Below, in pieces: positions 18,713 through 26,970 of a stretch of DNA of 64,000 bases. The translations under genes were made by a program, and so were the position numbers. Where the stretch lies: NCBI GenBank assembly GCA_937943625.1, contig CALEAD010000006.1, forward strand, positions 1 through 64,000. The letters run 5' to 3'. The notes beneath the pieces were generated by a model. That model was given only the letters and a program-made list of their open reading frames with translations. It was not told the origin of the DNA and made no database searches. How positions within the stretch are numbered: position 1 is the stretch's first letter; every line of letters begins with the position of its first letter. The DNA is from an uncultured Anaerolineae bacterium. GTDB taxonomy: Bacteria; Chloroflexota; Anaerolineae; Promineifilales; Promineifilaceae.

Positions 18713-19849
18713 TCATCTCTTGCGCTTCCCCTTCATCGCTTTCACCGTTATCGCTTCATGGGACACGGCCATTTCCAGACTCAGCAGCATCAGGGCTGTC
18801 ATCACCACGGCCGAGGTCAGACACCAGGCGCAAACTGCACCAATGACAAAGGGTTCCAGGTAAGTCAGATAAATGGAAAAGAATACGCCAAAAGCGGTCA
18901 TGGCCAACAGCGCCAGCGCTGCGCGCCTGTCACCTTGCCATTTGCCCCAACCCCAGGCAGCGAGAATGGCCACATAGCCCAACACGCCCAGCACGCCAAT
19001 GGGAATGCCGAAGAGATAGGCATATTCGCTGGTTTGCACCGTGTTGCAGTCGCCCACGGGGCCGCAGACGGCAGCAACGGCCTGGGTCTCCACATAGGCC
19101 AGGTAGGCAGCAACGCCTAGGCCAATGAGAGCCAATATGGGCAACGCAATTTGCAGCCAGGCCGGCGGCCGTTGTTTGATGCGGCCCTGCTGCGCCTGCC
19201 AGAAGCGCACGGCCGTATAGCCCAGGGCCAACACCATGCCAATTAGAATCACAATGGCCAGCAAGAAGCCATCACGGACGGGGGTCGCAGACGCACTCTC
19301 CGAGAGAGGCACATTTTGCGGCTTCAACAGTGCGGCCGCCAATTCGGGTTCAGGTACAGGTACAGGCGCAGCGTCTGTGGCAGCGGTAATTTCGCCAGAA
19401 ACGGCCGTGCTCACCTCTGGCAAAAACCACTCCAACCCAGGCGCCTGCGGCCACCCTACGCCGCCCGCAGCCAGGTAGGCTTCAATCAGGCCTGGCAGCT
19501 GGTTTGGAATCTGATCCGAACCGATGAGGACGGCATCTCCAATTAATAAAAATGGCACGCCAATGTTTTGCCGCGGCACGCCGATGGCGGCGCCCAGGTC
19601 AAACAGACGGTCAAAATCGGCAGCGCTGCGCAGTTCAATTAAAGCCAACTGCCATTGGTCGCCGTGCTTGGCCTGCAGTGGGGGCAGCACATTGGCTTTC
19701 ACCCAGTCACAATGGCCGCAGCCTTCCATCCAAAACATCACCGCTTTGACAGTGGGTTGATCCTGCGCGTAGGTGTTTGTGGGAGTAACGGCCGTTACGC
19801 CCCACAGGAACCCAATCAACAACAAAAGAATTCGTTTCTGCATTATCAT
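18713..19849 (-). CDS. thioredoxin-like domain fused to vitamin K epoxide reductase (VKOR) domain
   Basis: 'FWMEGCGHCDWVK', 'CGPVGDCNTVQTSEYAYLFGIPIGVLG', 'CAWCLTSAVVM'. Confidence 0.88.
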   Translation of the reverse strand: MIMQKRILLLLIGFLWGVTAVTPTNTYAQDQPTVKAVMFWMEGCGHCDWVKANVLPPLQAKHGDQWQLALIELRSAADFDRLFDLGAAIGVPRQNIGVPFLLIGDAVLIGSDQIPNQLPGLIEAYLAAGGVGWPQAPGLEWFLPEVSTAVSGEITAATDAAPVPVPEPELAAALLKPQNVPLSESASATPVRDGFLLAIVILIGMVLALGYTAVRFWQAQQGRIKQRPPAWLQIALPILALIGLGVAAYLAYVETQAVAAVCGPVGDCNTVQTSEYAYLFGIPIGVLGVLGYVAILAAWGWGKWQGDRRAALALLAMTAFGVFFSIYLTYLEPFVIGAVCAWCLTSAVVMTALMLLSLEMAVSHEAITVKAMKGKRKR

Positions 19850-19953
19850 TTTTCCTTTCGCATCACCAAACCTGCGCTACGCGCACCAGGTTTAGCAACG
19901 TGGGCTACATTTACAGCGGTCTGCGGTCTGCGGTTGGCCGTCGGCGGTCATTG

Positions 19954-20319
19954 TCAAGACAACGCCATCGTCACAAAATCCAGGCTCAAGGTACGGTTTA
20001 ATTCGGCGCCAACGTTGGCTAAGTATCCTTTGGCCATGTTTAGCGCGTTATCCCGGTTTTCAATCAAAGAATTCGCCGTGACGGCGTCCCGCAGGGCGTA
20101 AAAAGCCTGCACTTCATCAGCCGGTAAATCCTCACCAGCACGCTGCCGGGCAATCAGGTTGGCGCGCACGGTCTCAAAATGCTCGTCCAATTCCTGCGCT
20201 TCCACATTGTTCGCCAGTTCCGCAACGGCTTGCAGATATTGCTGCACCGCCTCATGCTGGCGCAGCGCCAGGCCAAAATCCTGGGCAACCTGTTGTAATT
20301 CAGGGGATAAAGATGTCAT
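19954..20319 (-). CDS. YlbF/YmcA-family protein
   Basis: all-helical 121 aa, com_ylbF-like pattern; coupled to a second YlbF-like gene. Confidence 0.65.
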   Translation of the reverse strand: MTSLSPELQQVAQDFGLALRQHEAVQQYLQAVAELANNVEAQELDEHFETVRANLIARQRAGEDLPADEVQAFYALRDAVTANSLIENRDNALNMAKGYLANVGAELNRTLSLDFVTMALS

Positions 20320-20321
20320 GG

Positions 20322-20690
20322 TTAACCTCCACAGCAGCTGCGCCTGGCGTTGGCAGCAAAGGGGATGCCGGCTGCTTCGCTAATGGCTTCATCTATGGCG
20401 ACGATCAGGTCATGCAATTCTTCCTCGGCAATCTGGTAGGCTTTCACCGCTGGCCGGCCGTAGAACTGGGTCAGCAGCCGGTGATAGTCACCCTCGCTCA
20501 TACCCTGGTATTGCCGGGCGCGCAGTTCGGCCAGCAGGTCCTGCGCTTCGGTGTCGGCCTGCATGGCGCGGTAAGCGTCAAAAAACCGGGCGTAGGCTGG
20601 ATGGGCTTTGATTTGGGAAGCCATGCGGTACAGTGGATCGGTCACGTCACTGGCGGCAAATACAGGGATACTTGTTTGTAAGTCAATCAT
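20322..20690 (-). CDS. YlbF-family protein with C-terminal CCGG
   Basis: 'RPAVKAYQIAEEELHDLIVAIDEAISEAAGIPFAANARRSCCGG' resembles the C-terminal half of B. subtilis YlbF. Confidence 0.75.
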   Translation of the reverse strand: MIDLQTSIPVFAASDVTDPLYRMASQIKAHPAYARFFDAYRAMQADTEAQDLLAELRARQYQGMSEGDYHRLLTQFYGRPAVKAYQIAEEELHDLIVAIDEAISEAAGIPFAANARRSCCGG

Positions 20691-20702
20691 CTTTTACTCC
20701 AT

Positions 20703-21779
20703 TTAAACTGCGGCAATTTCTTTGGGCTGTGGTGTAACCCCTTCGGATGCCAACAGCCCCAATGCTTGTACCAGTGCAGTCACTTCTGGTTCGTCAACTG
20801 CTTCCACAGCACCTTCATCACAGAGTGCGGCGATCAGGGGTTTTAGCGGCAGCCGGACCAGCAGTGGGGCATCGGCCGCGTCCGCAATCTCTTGGGCATG
20901 GCTAGGGCCAAATACGTCGTATAGCTGGCCGGTGTCCGGAGCGACAAAACCAGCCATATTTTCTACAATGCCCAGAATCGGCGTGTGGATGGTCTGGGCC
21001 ATTTTTACGGCCTTGCGCACCACCATGGCCGCCAGTGCCTGCGGTGTGGTGACCATGATAATGCCGTTTAGCGGCAGGCTTTGCATTACCGTCAGGGCCG
21101 CGTCGGAGGTGCCTGGCGGCAGGTCTACCAGCAGGTAATCAAGCTGGCCCCAGTTAACGTCATTCCAGAACTGCTCAATGACCTGGGAGATCATAGGACC
21201 GCGCCAGATGACGGCCTGCCCCTCGTCTTCCAGGAGAAAGTTAATGGACATGAGCTTGACACCGGTGCGGCTGGCGACTGGCTGCAGGCGGTTGCCCGGC
21301 GCAATTTGTACCGGGCCACGGGCGCCGAACAGCCGGGGAATGCTGGGTCCGGTGACGTCGGCATCTAGAATGCCCACCCGATAACCGGCCTTTTTCAGTC
21401 CCGCCGCCAACAGGCCGGTGACAAGGGATTTGCCCACGCCGCCCTTGCCGCTCATGACGGCGATTACCTGTTTAACCTGCGTGCTTTCGGGCGATAACTG
21501 GCTGCTAATGCCAAAGGCAGCGCGCCGCTCGGCCATGTTCATGGCGTCCAGGTTGATGTTGACTTCGGTGACGCCAGGTAAATTGGCAACGGCCGTGCGC
21601 GCCTCGGCAACGAGCTGATCACGCAGCGGGCACTCTGGTATGGTCAGAGCCAGCGTGAAATTGACAGTCCCGTTGTTGGTTTGCAAATCGCGTACCATGC
21701 CCAGGTCCACAATATTCCGGCGTAACTCGGGATCGTGGATCTGGCGTAGGGCTTCTAAAATCTCTTTTTCGTTTGACAT
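20703..21779 (-). CDS. Mrp/NBP35-family P-loop ATPase with N-terminal DUF59/MIP18 domain
   Basis: 'ALRQIHDPELRRNIVDLGMV', 'VMSGKGGVGKSLVTGLLAAGLKKAGYRVGILDADVTGPSIPRLFG'; start refined to MSNEKE. Confidence 0.92.
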   Translation of the reverse strand: MSNEKEILEALRQIHDPELRRNIVDLGMVRDLQTNNGTVNFTLALTIPECPLRDQLVAEARTAVANLPGVTEVNINLDAMNMAERRAAFGISSQLSPESTQVKQVIAVMSGKGGVGKSLVTGLLAAGLKKAGYRVGILDADVTGPSIPRLFGARGPVQIAPGNRLQPVASRTGVKLMSINFLLEDEGQAVIWRGPMISQVIEQFWNDVNWGQLDYLLVDLPPGTSDAALTVMQSLPLNGIIMVTTPQALAAMVVRKAVKMAQTIHTPILGIVENMAGFVAPDTGQLYDVFGPSHAQEIADAADAPLLVRLPLKPLIAALCDEGAVEAVDEPEVTALVQALGLLASEGVTPQPKEIAAV

Positions 21780-21836
21780 AATCATTTTCCTGGCGGTGAC
21801 CGGCGCCTGTTTGGCGCTGGTCACCGGATATAAGGC

Positions 21837-22229
21837 TCAATTCATGGAGCGCAAGGCAGAGACCATGCAGATGTCATGAATGACCTCTATGCCTTGCGCT
21901 TCGGCCTGGTCAACCACCTGGTCTGACCAGGAACCAGGCGGCATCCACATGGTTTTGATGCCCAGACGGCCGCTGCTGGCGACAACTTGCTCGGTCACGG
22001 CCGGCGGTACAACGGTCACAACGACTTCCGGTTTTTCTGGCAGGGCTTCTATATCGGGGTAACAGGGACGGCCGTCAATGGTGTCGTATTTGGGGTTCAC
22101 GGCATAAGCCTGGTACCCTTTGGCCAACAGCGTTGCAAAAACCTCGCAACTGTACTTTTCTTTGTCTTGCGAAACGCCGACGACGGCAAAAACGTGATTG
22201 TTGCGTAACACATCGGATACGATACTCAT
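21837..22229 (-). CDS. CoA-binding domain protein
   Basis: 'FAVVGVSQDKEKYSCEVFATLLAKGYQAYAVNPKYDTIDGRPCYP'. Confidence 0.85.
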   Translation of the reverse strand: MSIVSDVLRNNHVFAVVGVSQDKEKYSCEVFATLLAKGYQAYAVNPKYDTIDGRPCYPDIEALPEKPEVVVTVVPPAVTEQVVASSGRLGIKTMWMPPGSWSDQVVDQAEAQGIEVIHDICMVSALRSMN

Positions 22230-22247
22230 CTTTCATCTCCTGGCCAA

Positions 22248-22532
22248 TCAGGCCGCATTTTCCAGCTGCTGCTTTTGTAATTGTTGGATTAAAACAGCAA
22301 TCTCTTTTAATGTAGGGAAGCTAATCGCCTCAGTTGCGCAAATTTTGGCGCAGGCGCTGCAGCCAATGACGCAGTTATAAGGATTGACCACAACGGGATG
22401 CCCGTCGTTGTCGTCCCAATCGTAAACGCCATTGCCGCAAAAATCGAAGCATTCCTGGCAACCGGCACAAACGTCCACGTCAACAGTCGGAAACCAGGGG
22501 ATAACCTCTCTGGGTAGTCCATAATATGACAT
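22248..22532 (-). CDS. 2x[4Fe-4S] ferredoxin-like protein
   Basis: CAGCQECFDFCG, CVIGCSACAKIC; start refined to MSYYGLPREV. Confidence 0.85.
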   Translation of the reverse strand: MSYYGLPREVIPWFPTVDVDVCAGCQECFDFCGNGVYDWDDNDGHPVVVNPYNCVIGCSACAKICATEAISFPTLKEIAVLIQQLQKQQLENAA

Positions 22533-22608
22533 AGTTTCACCTCCAATCCGCAAAAAGAGGGACGCGGTGAAGGGGAACCGTTCCCCTTCACCAACGAGAG
22601 GATTGCGG

Positions 22609-22959
22609 TTACCGAATGACCTCGGCCACTTTAGCAAAGGCTTCCTCGGCCGGCATATTCCGCAGATCCAGCGCTATCACCTGGTCGTCGTAATTGCCAC
22701 CTACGTCGGCAATGGTGTCTTTGAACATTTTGCGCTGCATACGCGGATCGCAGCCGCCGACGATGTAGCGATTGCCGGGTTTCAGGTTGTCGCGCCAGAA
22801 GCGGTCGCCGTCGTCCACGCAGAGCTGGGGATGCACGATGGCATATTCCACATCCAGTTCGTTGCGGACGCGGTTGATCAGTTGCCACAGGTTCATGCCC
22901 TGGAAGCCAGGGCACTCTCCGGTGCAGTAACACATAACGAATCTCGGTTTGTCAGACAT
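22609..22959 (-). CDS. small Cys protein resembling the N-terminal domain of HdrA
   Basis: 'VMCYCTGECPGF...HPQLCVDDGDRFWRDNL...YIVGGCDPRMQRKMFKD' resembles HdrA 'CSDPGQELI...VVAACSPRLHEPTF'. Confidence 0.55.
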   Translation of the reverse strand: MSDKPRFVMCYCTGECPGFQGMNLWQLINRVRNELDVEYAIVHPQLCVDDGDRFWRDNLKPGNRYIVGGCDPRMQRKMFKDTIADVGGNYDDQVIALDLRNMPAEEAFAKVAEVIR

Positions 22960-22992
22960 TTTTCAGCTCCTTTACCAAAAATGGTTTTACGC

Positions 22993-23997
22993 TCAATTGA
23001 ACATGCCTCGAATAATCACGTCTACGGCCTCGTCTTCGTCGAGACCGCGGGACATCAACGTTTCTAACTCTTTTTTGCTGACGCTGCCGATGGCGGCTTC
23101 GTGAGTGACGCGGGCCTCGTCGTTGCGCACCAGGACAATGGGCATGTTTTGCGCCTCGGCCTGGTCACGCACAATTTCGGTGCAGTCCATGTGCCCCACG
23201 GCGCCGGCCGCGTTGCCTTCGGTGACGGTGTGAATGGCGCTGTGGGCGCGGTCGCGCACGGCGACGCGGGTTTTGGTGAGGCCGCGGGCGTCACGGCCGT
23301 TCAAGCGCACCACCTCGCGCACGTGCACGTCGTCATCTGCATGGCCGTATACTTTCGTGGTTAGTTCCGCCACGCCGCCTGCGGCCACGTCAAGCTCGTA
23401 ATCAATGGCCATATAGCCAACGCGGCCGTGGCTGAGGCTGAAGGTAGTGTGGAAACGGCCGTTTTCGCCCACATCCACCCGCGTTTTGGGAATAACCCGA
23501 ATGCCGCCATTCTCCCCATGATAGTGGGATTCGGTGTACTTCATCGTCGCCCCTGCGCCCACGTGAATATCGGCGTCCATCACGTGCTCCACCTGGACAG
23601 CATTGGGGAAGGTGCAGTGGGCCAGGAAGGCCACTTTAGCGCCGGCGCCAATTTCGTAAGAGGCGATGATTTCCTGCCGCCCCTGGGCCGGCAGCAGGCC
23701 GAAGCAGAGATGCACCAGCCGCTCGATGGTCACGCCGGGTGCGACGATGATGCGCGCCTTTACGCCCTGGGGCAGCTCTTCAGCCTCAAAGCGCAACCCT
23801 GCAATGTCGTGGGCCATCAGCACCTGGCTGCCGCTGACCACCAGCGTGGCCACATTGGCCTGGCGAATAGCTTCCGGGTCGCCGCCGGCCTGGCGATAGG
23901 CTTCCATCAGGCTGTCCAGGTCATTGGCCCAAACGGGTGGAGCGGCGCCCCGGCCGTGTAAAACAGATGGGGTGGGTACAGCAGTCACGGCGTTCAT
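22993..23997 (-). CDS. SufB/SufD-family Fe-S assembly scaffold (short form)
   Basis: 'GHMDCTEIVRDQAEAQNMPIVLVRNDEARVTHEAAIGSVSKKELETLMSRGLDEDEA'; start refined to MNAVTAVP, overlaps sufC. Confidence 0.88.
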   Translation of the reverse strand: MNAVTAVPTPSVLHGRGAAPPVWANDLDSLMEAYRQAGGDPEAIRQANVATLVVSGSQVLMAHDIAGLRFEAEELPQGVKARIIVAPGVTIERLVHLCFGLLPAQGRQEIIASYEIGAGAKVAFLAHCTFPNAVQVEHVMDADIHVGAGATMKYTESHYHGENGGIRVIPKTRVDVGENGRFHTTFSLSHGRVGYMAIDYELDVAAGGVAELTTKVYGHADDDVHVREVVRLNGRDARGLTKTRVAVRDRAHSAIHTVTEGNAAGAVGHMDCTEIVRDQAEAQNMPIVLVRNDEARVTHEAAIGSVSKKELETLMSRGLDEDEAVDVIIRGMFN

Positions 23998-24788
23998 CGC
24001 GCTAACTCCTTGATGGGCTGGATAACGCCATTCCAGGGTTGTTCGCCCAGCGCTGCCAGATGCGGCTGGCAGCCGTTCCGGTAGAAGGCCTGCGCGGCGG
24101 TCGTTTCGCCGGTGAAAAGAATCGTGCCCAGGCACATGATGGAAGCCATGTCGGCGGCGGCGGCCATTTCGTCGCGGTGGGTGATGAGCAGCACGGCCGT
24201 GCCGTTTTGGGCCATGCGGCGCAGCAAGGCGCGAATATCGTCCAGGGATAGCGTATCTATACCGGAATCCGGTTCGTCGAGAATGGCCAGGCGGGGCCGC
24301 ATAGCATAGACAGCGGCCAGCTCAATGCGTTTGCGCTCACCGCCGGATAGCGTTGCGTCAACGCTGCGGCGCAGGTAGGTTTTGGCCGGCATGTTAACGG
24401 CCGCCAGCGCAGCTTGTACCCGTTCGCGGTCGGTCTTGCTCAGCGCCGCATCATGGGGCCTGTCCATGCCCAAACTGAGATAGCTGCCTACGGGCAGCCC
24501 CTCGAACCGGGCCGGTTCCTGCCAGGCCAGGGTCAGCCCCAAGCGGGCGCGTTCGTCAATGGGCAGGCCGGTGATTTCCTGGCCGTCAAACCAGATGCGG
24601 CCACTGTCCGGCTGGTAGCCGGCACAGCCCATGAGGGCGTAAGCCAGCGACGATTTGCCGGAGCCGTTGATGCCCAGCAGTGCGTGAACCTGGCCGGGGT
24701 AGACACGCAAGTTCACATTTTGCAAAATGGCCCGGCCGTCCCGGTTTAGCGATAGGTTTTGTACTTCTAGCAAAGGCTGCGTGTTCAT
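23994..24788 (-). CDS. sufC: SufC-like Fe-S assembly ABC ATPase
   Basis: 'LLGINGSGKSSLAYALMG', 'TLSGGERKRIELAAVYAMRPRLAILDEPDSGIDTLSLDDI'. Confidence 0.9.
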   Translation of the reverse strand: MNTQPLLEVQNLSLNRDGRAILQNVNLRVYPGQVHALLGINGSGKSSLAYALMGCAGYQPDSGRIWFDGQEITGLPIDERARLGLTLAWQEPARFEGLPVGSYLSLGMDRPHDAALSKTDRERVQAALAAVNMPAKTYLRRSVDATLSGGERKRIELAAVYAMRPRLAILDEPDSGIDTLSLDDIRALLRRMAQNGTAVLLITHRDEMAAAADMASIMCLGTILFTGETTAAQAFYRNGCQPHLAALGEQPWNGVIQPIKELAR

Positions 24789-25237
24789 TAGATTTTTTCG
24801 GCTTGAACGGTATTAGCCAGGGTAAGATGCCCTTGTGGGGTTAACCCTTGCATCAGCGTGCTGGTGACGGTGCCCCATTTCACGGATAGGCGATACAGTT
24901 CTTCTAGTTTTTCCGGCAGTTCCGGGCTGTCCAAGACTAGCTCGTAGCGGATTTCGGTGAGAATGGGCGGTTCGTCCTGGCGCACGGCCGTAAACCTCAT
25001 TTGCGCGTCGTTTAGCTGCAGCCGCATTTTAGCAGCGATGGTGTTGACGTTGGTTAGCATGCACGCCCCCAGGGCAGCCAGCAGCGTTTCGGCGGCATTG
25101 AACCCGGCCGAGCCGTCCCCCTTTTTGATATTCAGCTTTAGTTCATGGCCGCGCGCGGCGGCGATGGCCTGGCGCTCATCTTGCCGGGTGACGGTAACGG
25201 CGTAGCTCATGCCAGCATTGACAGCTTGTTTATCCAT
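24788..25237 (-). CDS. OsmC family protein
   Basis: 'FNAAETLLAALGACMLTNVNTIAAKM'. Confidence 0.85.
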   Translation of the reverse strand: MDKQAVNAGMSYAVTVTRQDERQAIAAARGHELKLNIKKGDGSAGFNAAETLLAALGACMLTNVNTIAAKMRLQLNDAQMRFTAVRQDEPPILTEIRYELVLDSPELPEKLEELYRLSVKWGTVTSTLMQGLTPQGHLTLANTVQAEKI

Positions 25238-25250
25238 CTAGCACACTCCT

Positions 25251-25706
25251 CTAGCCCCGCACTACGGCGATCTGCGTGTCAGCGCGAATGTTGTCGGTAA
25301 CCGGACAGCGCTCTTCTGTCTCTTGCATCCAATTGGCAATTTCTTCGTCACTGGCGCCTTCCATGTCGGGGGTGATAGTCACCTGGATTTTCTGAAAACC
25401 GGCCCGCTCTGCAAATGAACAGCCGATAAAGGTGCAGGGGTTCATGACGCCCTCGATTTTGACTTTCATGCCGTTCAGTTTTAGCCCTTTTTGCCGGGCT
25501 ACCTCATGCCCGGTTACGTTTAAGCAGCCAGCCAGGGACATGAGCAGTACCTGAACCGGCGAGGGGCCGTCATCGGTACCGCCCATCTGCTGCGGCTCGT
25601 CAATGACGAGGTGGAATTTACCGGCGCGCAGATTCATTTTGGTGGCGTTTTCGCTTTCGCCGCTAACTAAGACTTGTACTTCTCGAATAGGCGTTGTTGT
25701 TGACAT
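25251..25706 (-). CDS. OsmC family protein
   Basis: 'DDGPSPVQVLLMSLAGCLNVTGHEVARQKGLKL', 'RCPVTDNI'. Confidence 0.88.
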   Translation of the reverse strand: MSTTTPIREVQVLVSGESENATKMNLRAGKFHLVIDEPQQMGGTDDGPSPVQVLLMSLAGCLNVTGHEVARQKGLKLNGMKVKIEGVMNPCTFIGCSFAERAGFQKIQVTITPDMEGASDEEIANWMQETEERCPVTDNIRADTQIAVVRG

Positions 25707-25715
25707 TGGTAACTC

Positions 25716-26297
25716 TTATGTGGTTGTGCCTTTATAGGCAGTGATGACGTAGGCGTTGGCGTCGCGCCACGCTTCGGTGACCTGGGTAAAACCGGCCTGC
25801 TGCAAAGCCAGCTTGACTTCATCGGGCCAAACGCGATGGTCGCCGGGCGGGCCGGATTGGTCGGCGGCGTCGGGTCGCCATTCCAGGATGGCGACCTGCC
25901 CGCCGGGGCGGCTGACGCGCAGCATTTCAGCGGGTAAATCACCGTCCACTTCGTGGTAAACAAAAGCGCTCCAGATGAAGTCGGTAACGGCCGTTGCCAA
26001 TCCAATCTCCGGCAGTTCTCCCAAAACGGGGATGACGTGCGCCGGAGGCTGCTGTTCGGCCAGCGTGTCCAGCATCTCCTGGCTCACGTCCAGCGCCCAC
26101 ACTTTGCCGGTGGGGCCAACGATCTCCGCCAGGGGCAGCGCCCAGAAGCCGGGGCCGCAGCCCAGGTCCAGCGCGGCGTGACCGGGCTGGAGGCCGAACT
26201 GCTGCAGAAATTGGGGCGGGTTCCAGCGCGCCTGCCGCTCCTGGCTGAGGAGGCCGTGACGTTTCTCCGGGTTAAAACGTTTGTCGTTATTGCTCAT
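25716..26297 (-). CDS. class I SAM-dependent methyltransferase
   Basis: 'HAALDLGCGPGFWALPLAEIVG', 'FVYHEVD', 'RVSRPGGQVAILEW'. Confidence 0.85.
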   Translation of the reverse strand: MSNNDKRFNPEKRHGLLSQERQARWNPPQFLQQFGLQPGHAALDLGCGPGFWALPLAEIVGPTGKVWALDVSQEMLDTLAEQQPPAHVIPVLGELPEIGLATAVTDFIWSAFVYHEVDGDLPAEMLRVSRPGGQVAILEWRPDAADQSGPPGDHRVWPDEVKLALQQAGFTQVTEAWRDANAYVITAYKGTTT

Positions 26298-26332
26298 GTG
26301 GCTAATTCCTTATAAATATATGACGCCCCGGC

Positions 26333-26737
26333 TTAGTGCAGGCGTTCCGTGTGATCGGCCAGGCTGCCGGTGAGGTAAGCCTGTATGGCTTCATCAATTG
26401 TTACAGCGTCTGTGACCACCGGGCGAATGTTCGCCTGTTCCATGCTGGAATAGACGCCAGCGCCCATGCCTCTGGACACCATCAGGTCGCAGTCGGCAAT
26501 AGCCTGGGCCATGAGTGCATGGCGATCTTGGGACGCCGGGCTGAAACCATGCCCGCGGGGATCTTGTTCATGTTCCTCATCGTGGGATTGGTTCGCAAAG
26601 TGTTGGTGCCCCATTTTGGAGCGCTGTTCGCGGGCTACGATCTGCCCATTTTCCACGGTGAGCACAATGTAATATGGGGCGCGGCCAAAATGTTGGCTGA
26701 TGGTGACACCATCCTCAGATACGAATGCAATTTTCAT
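26333..26737 (-). CDS. NifX/NifB-type dinitrogenase iron-molybdenum cofactor-binding domain protein
   Basis: 'MKIAFVSEDGVTISQHFGRAPYYIVLTVENGQI', 'DCDLMVSRGMGAG'. Confidence 0.85.
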   Translation of the reverse strand: MKIAFVSEDGVTISQHFGRAPYYIVLTVENGQIVAREQRSKMGHQHFANQSHDEEHEQDPRGHGFSPASQDRHALMAQAIADCDLMVSRGMGAGVYSSMEQANIRPVVTDAVTIDEAIQAYLTGSLADHTERLH

Positions 26738-26970
26738 AGTTGCTCCTCTAATAGTTTTTGAATGCTGGCACGCCCACGGTAACGAAACCGCGCCAGTTGG
26801 CCATTGATCATCAACTGTGGCAGGGTGAAGATACCCATCTGGGCGATAGTGAAGGGGTCGTCAATACGGCCAATTTCCGCTTCCAGGCCAAGCTGGGCGA
26901 CCGCGGCCGTTACTTCGGCCGTCATCTGGCGGCACTTGGGGCAGCCGACGCCGACAATGTCAATTTTCAT
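26734..26970 (-). CDS. thioredoxin-like small redox protein
   Basis: 'MKIDIVGVGCPKCRQM', 'GIFTLPQLMINGQLARFRYRG'. Confidence 0.85.
   Translation of the reverse strand: MKIDIVGVGCPKCRQMTAEVTAAVAQLGLEAEIGRIDDPFTIAQMGIFTLPQLMINGQLARFRYRGRASIQKLLEEQL

Noticed and set aside
26333-26737. Nitrogen fixation locus (NifX/NifB-like domain)
   Set aside because: No nifHDK/ENB genes; such domains are common in stand-alone proteins.
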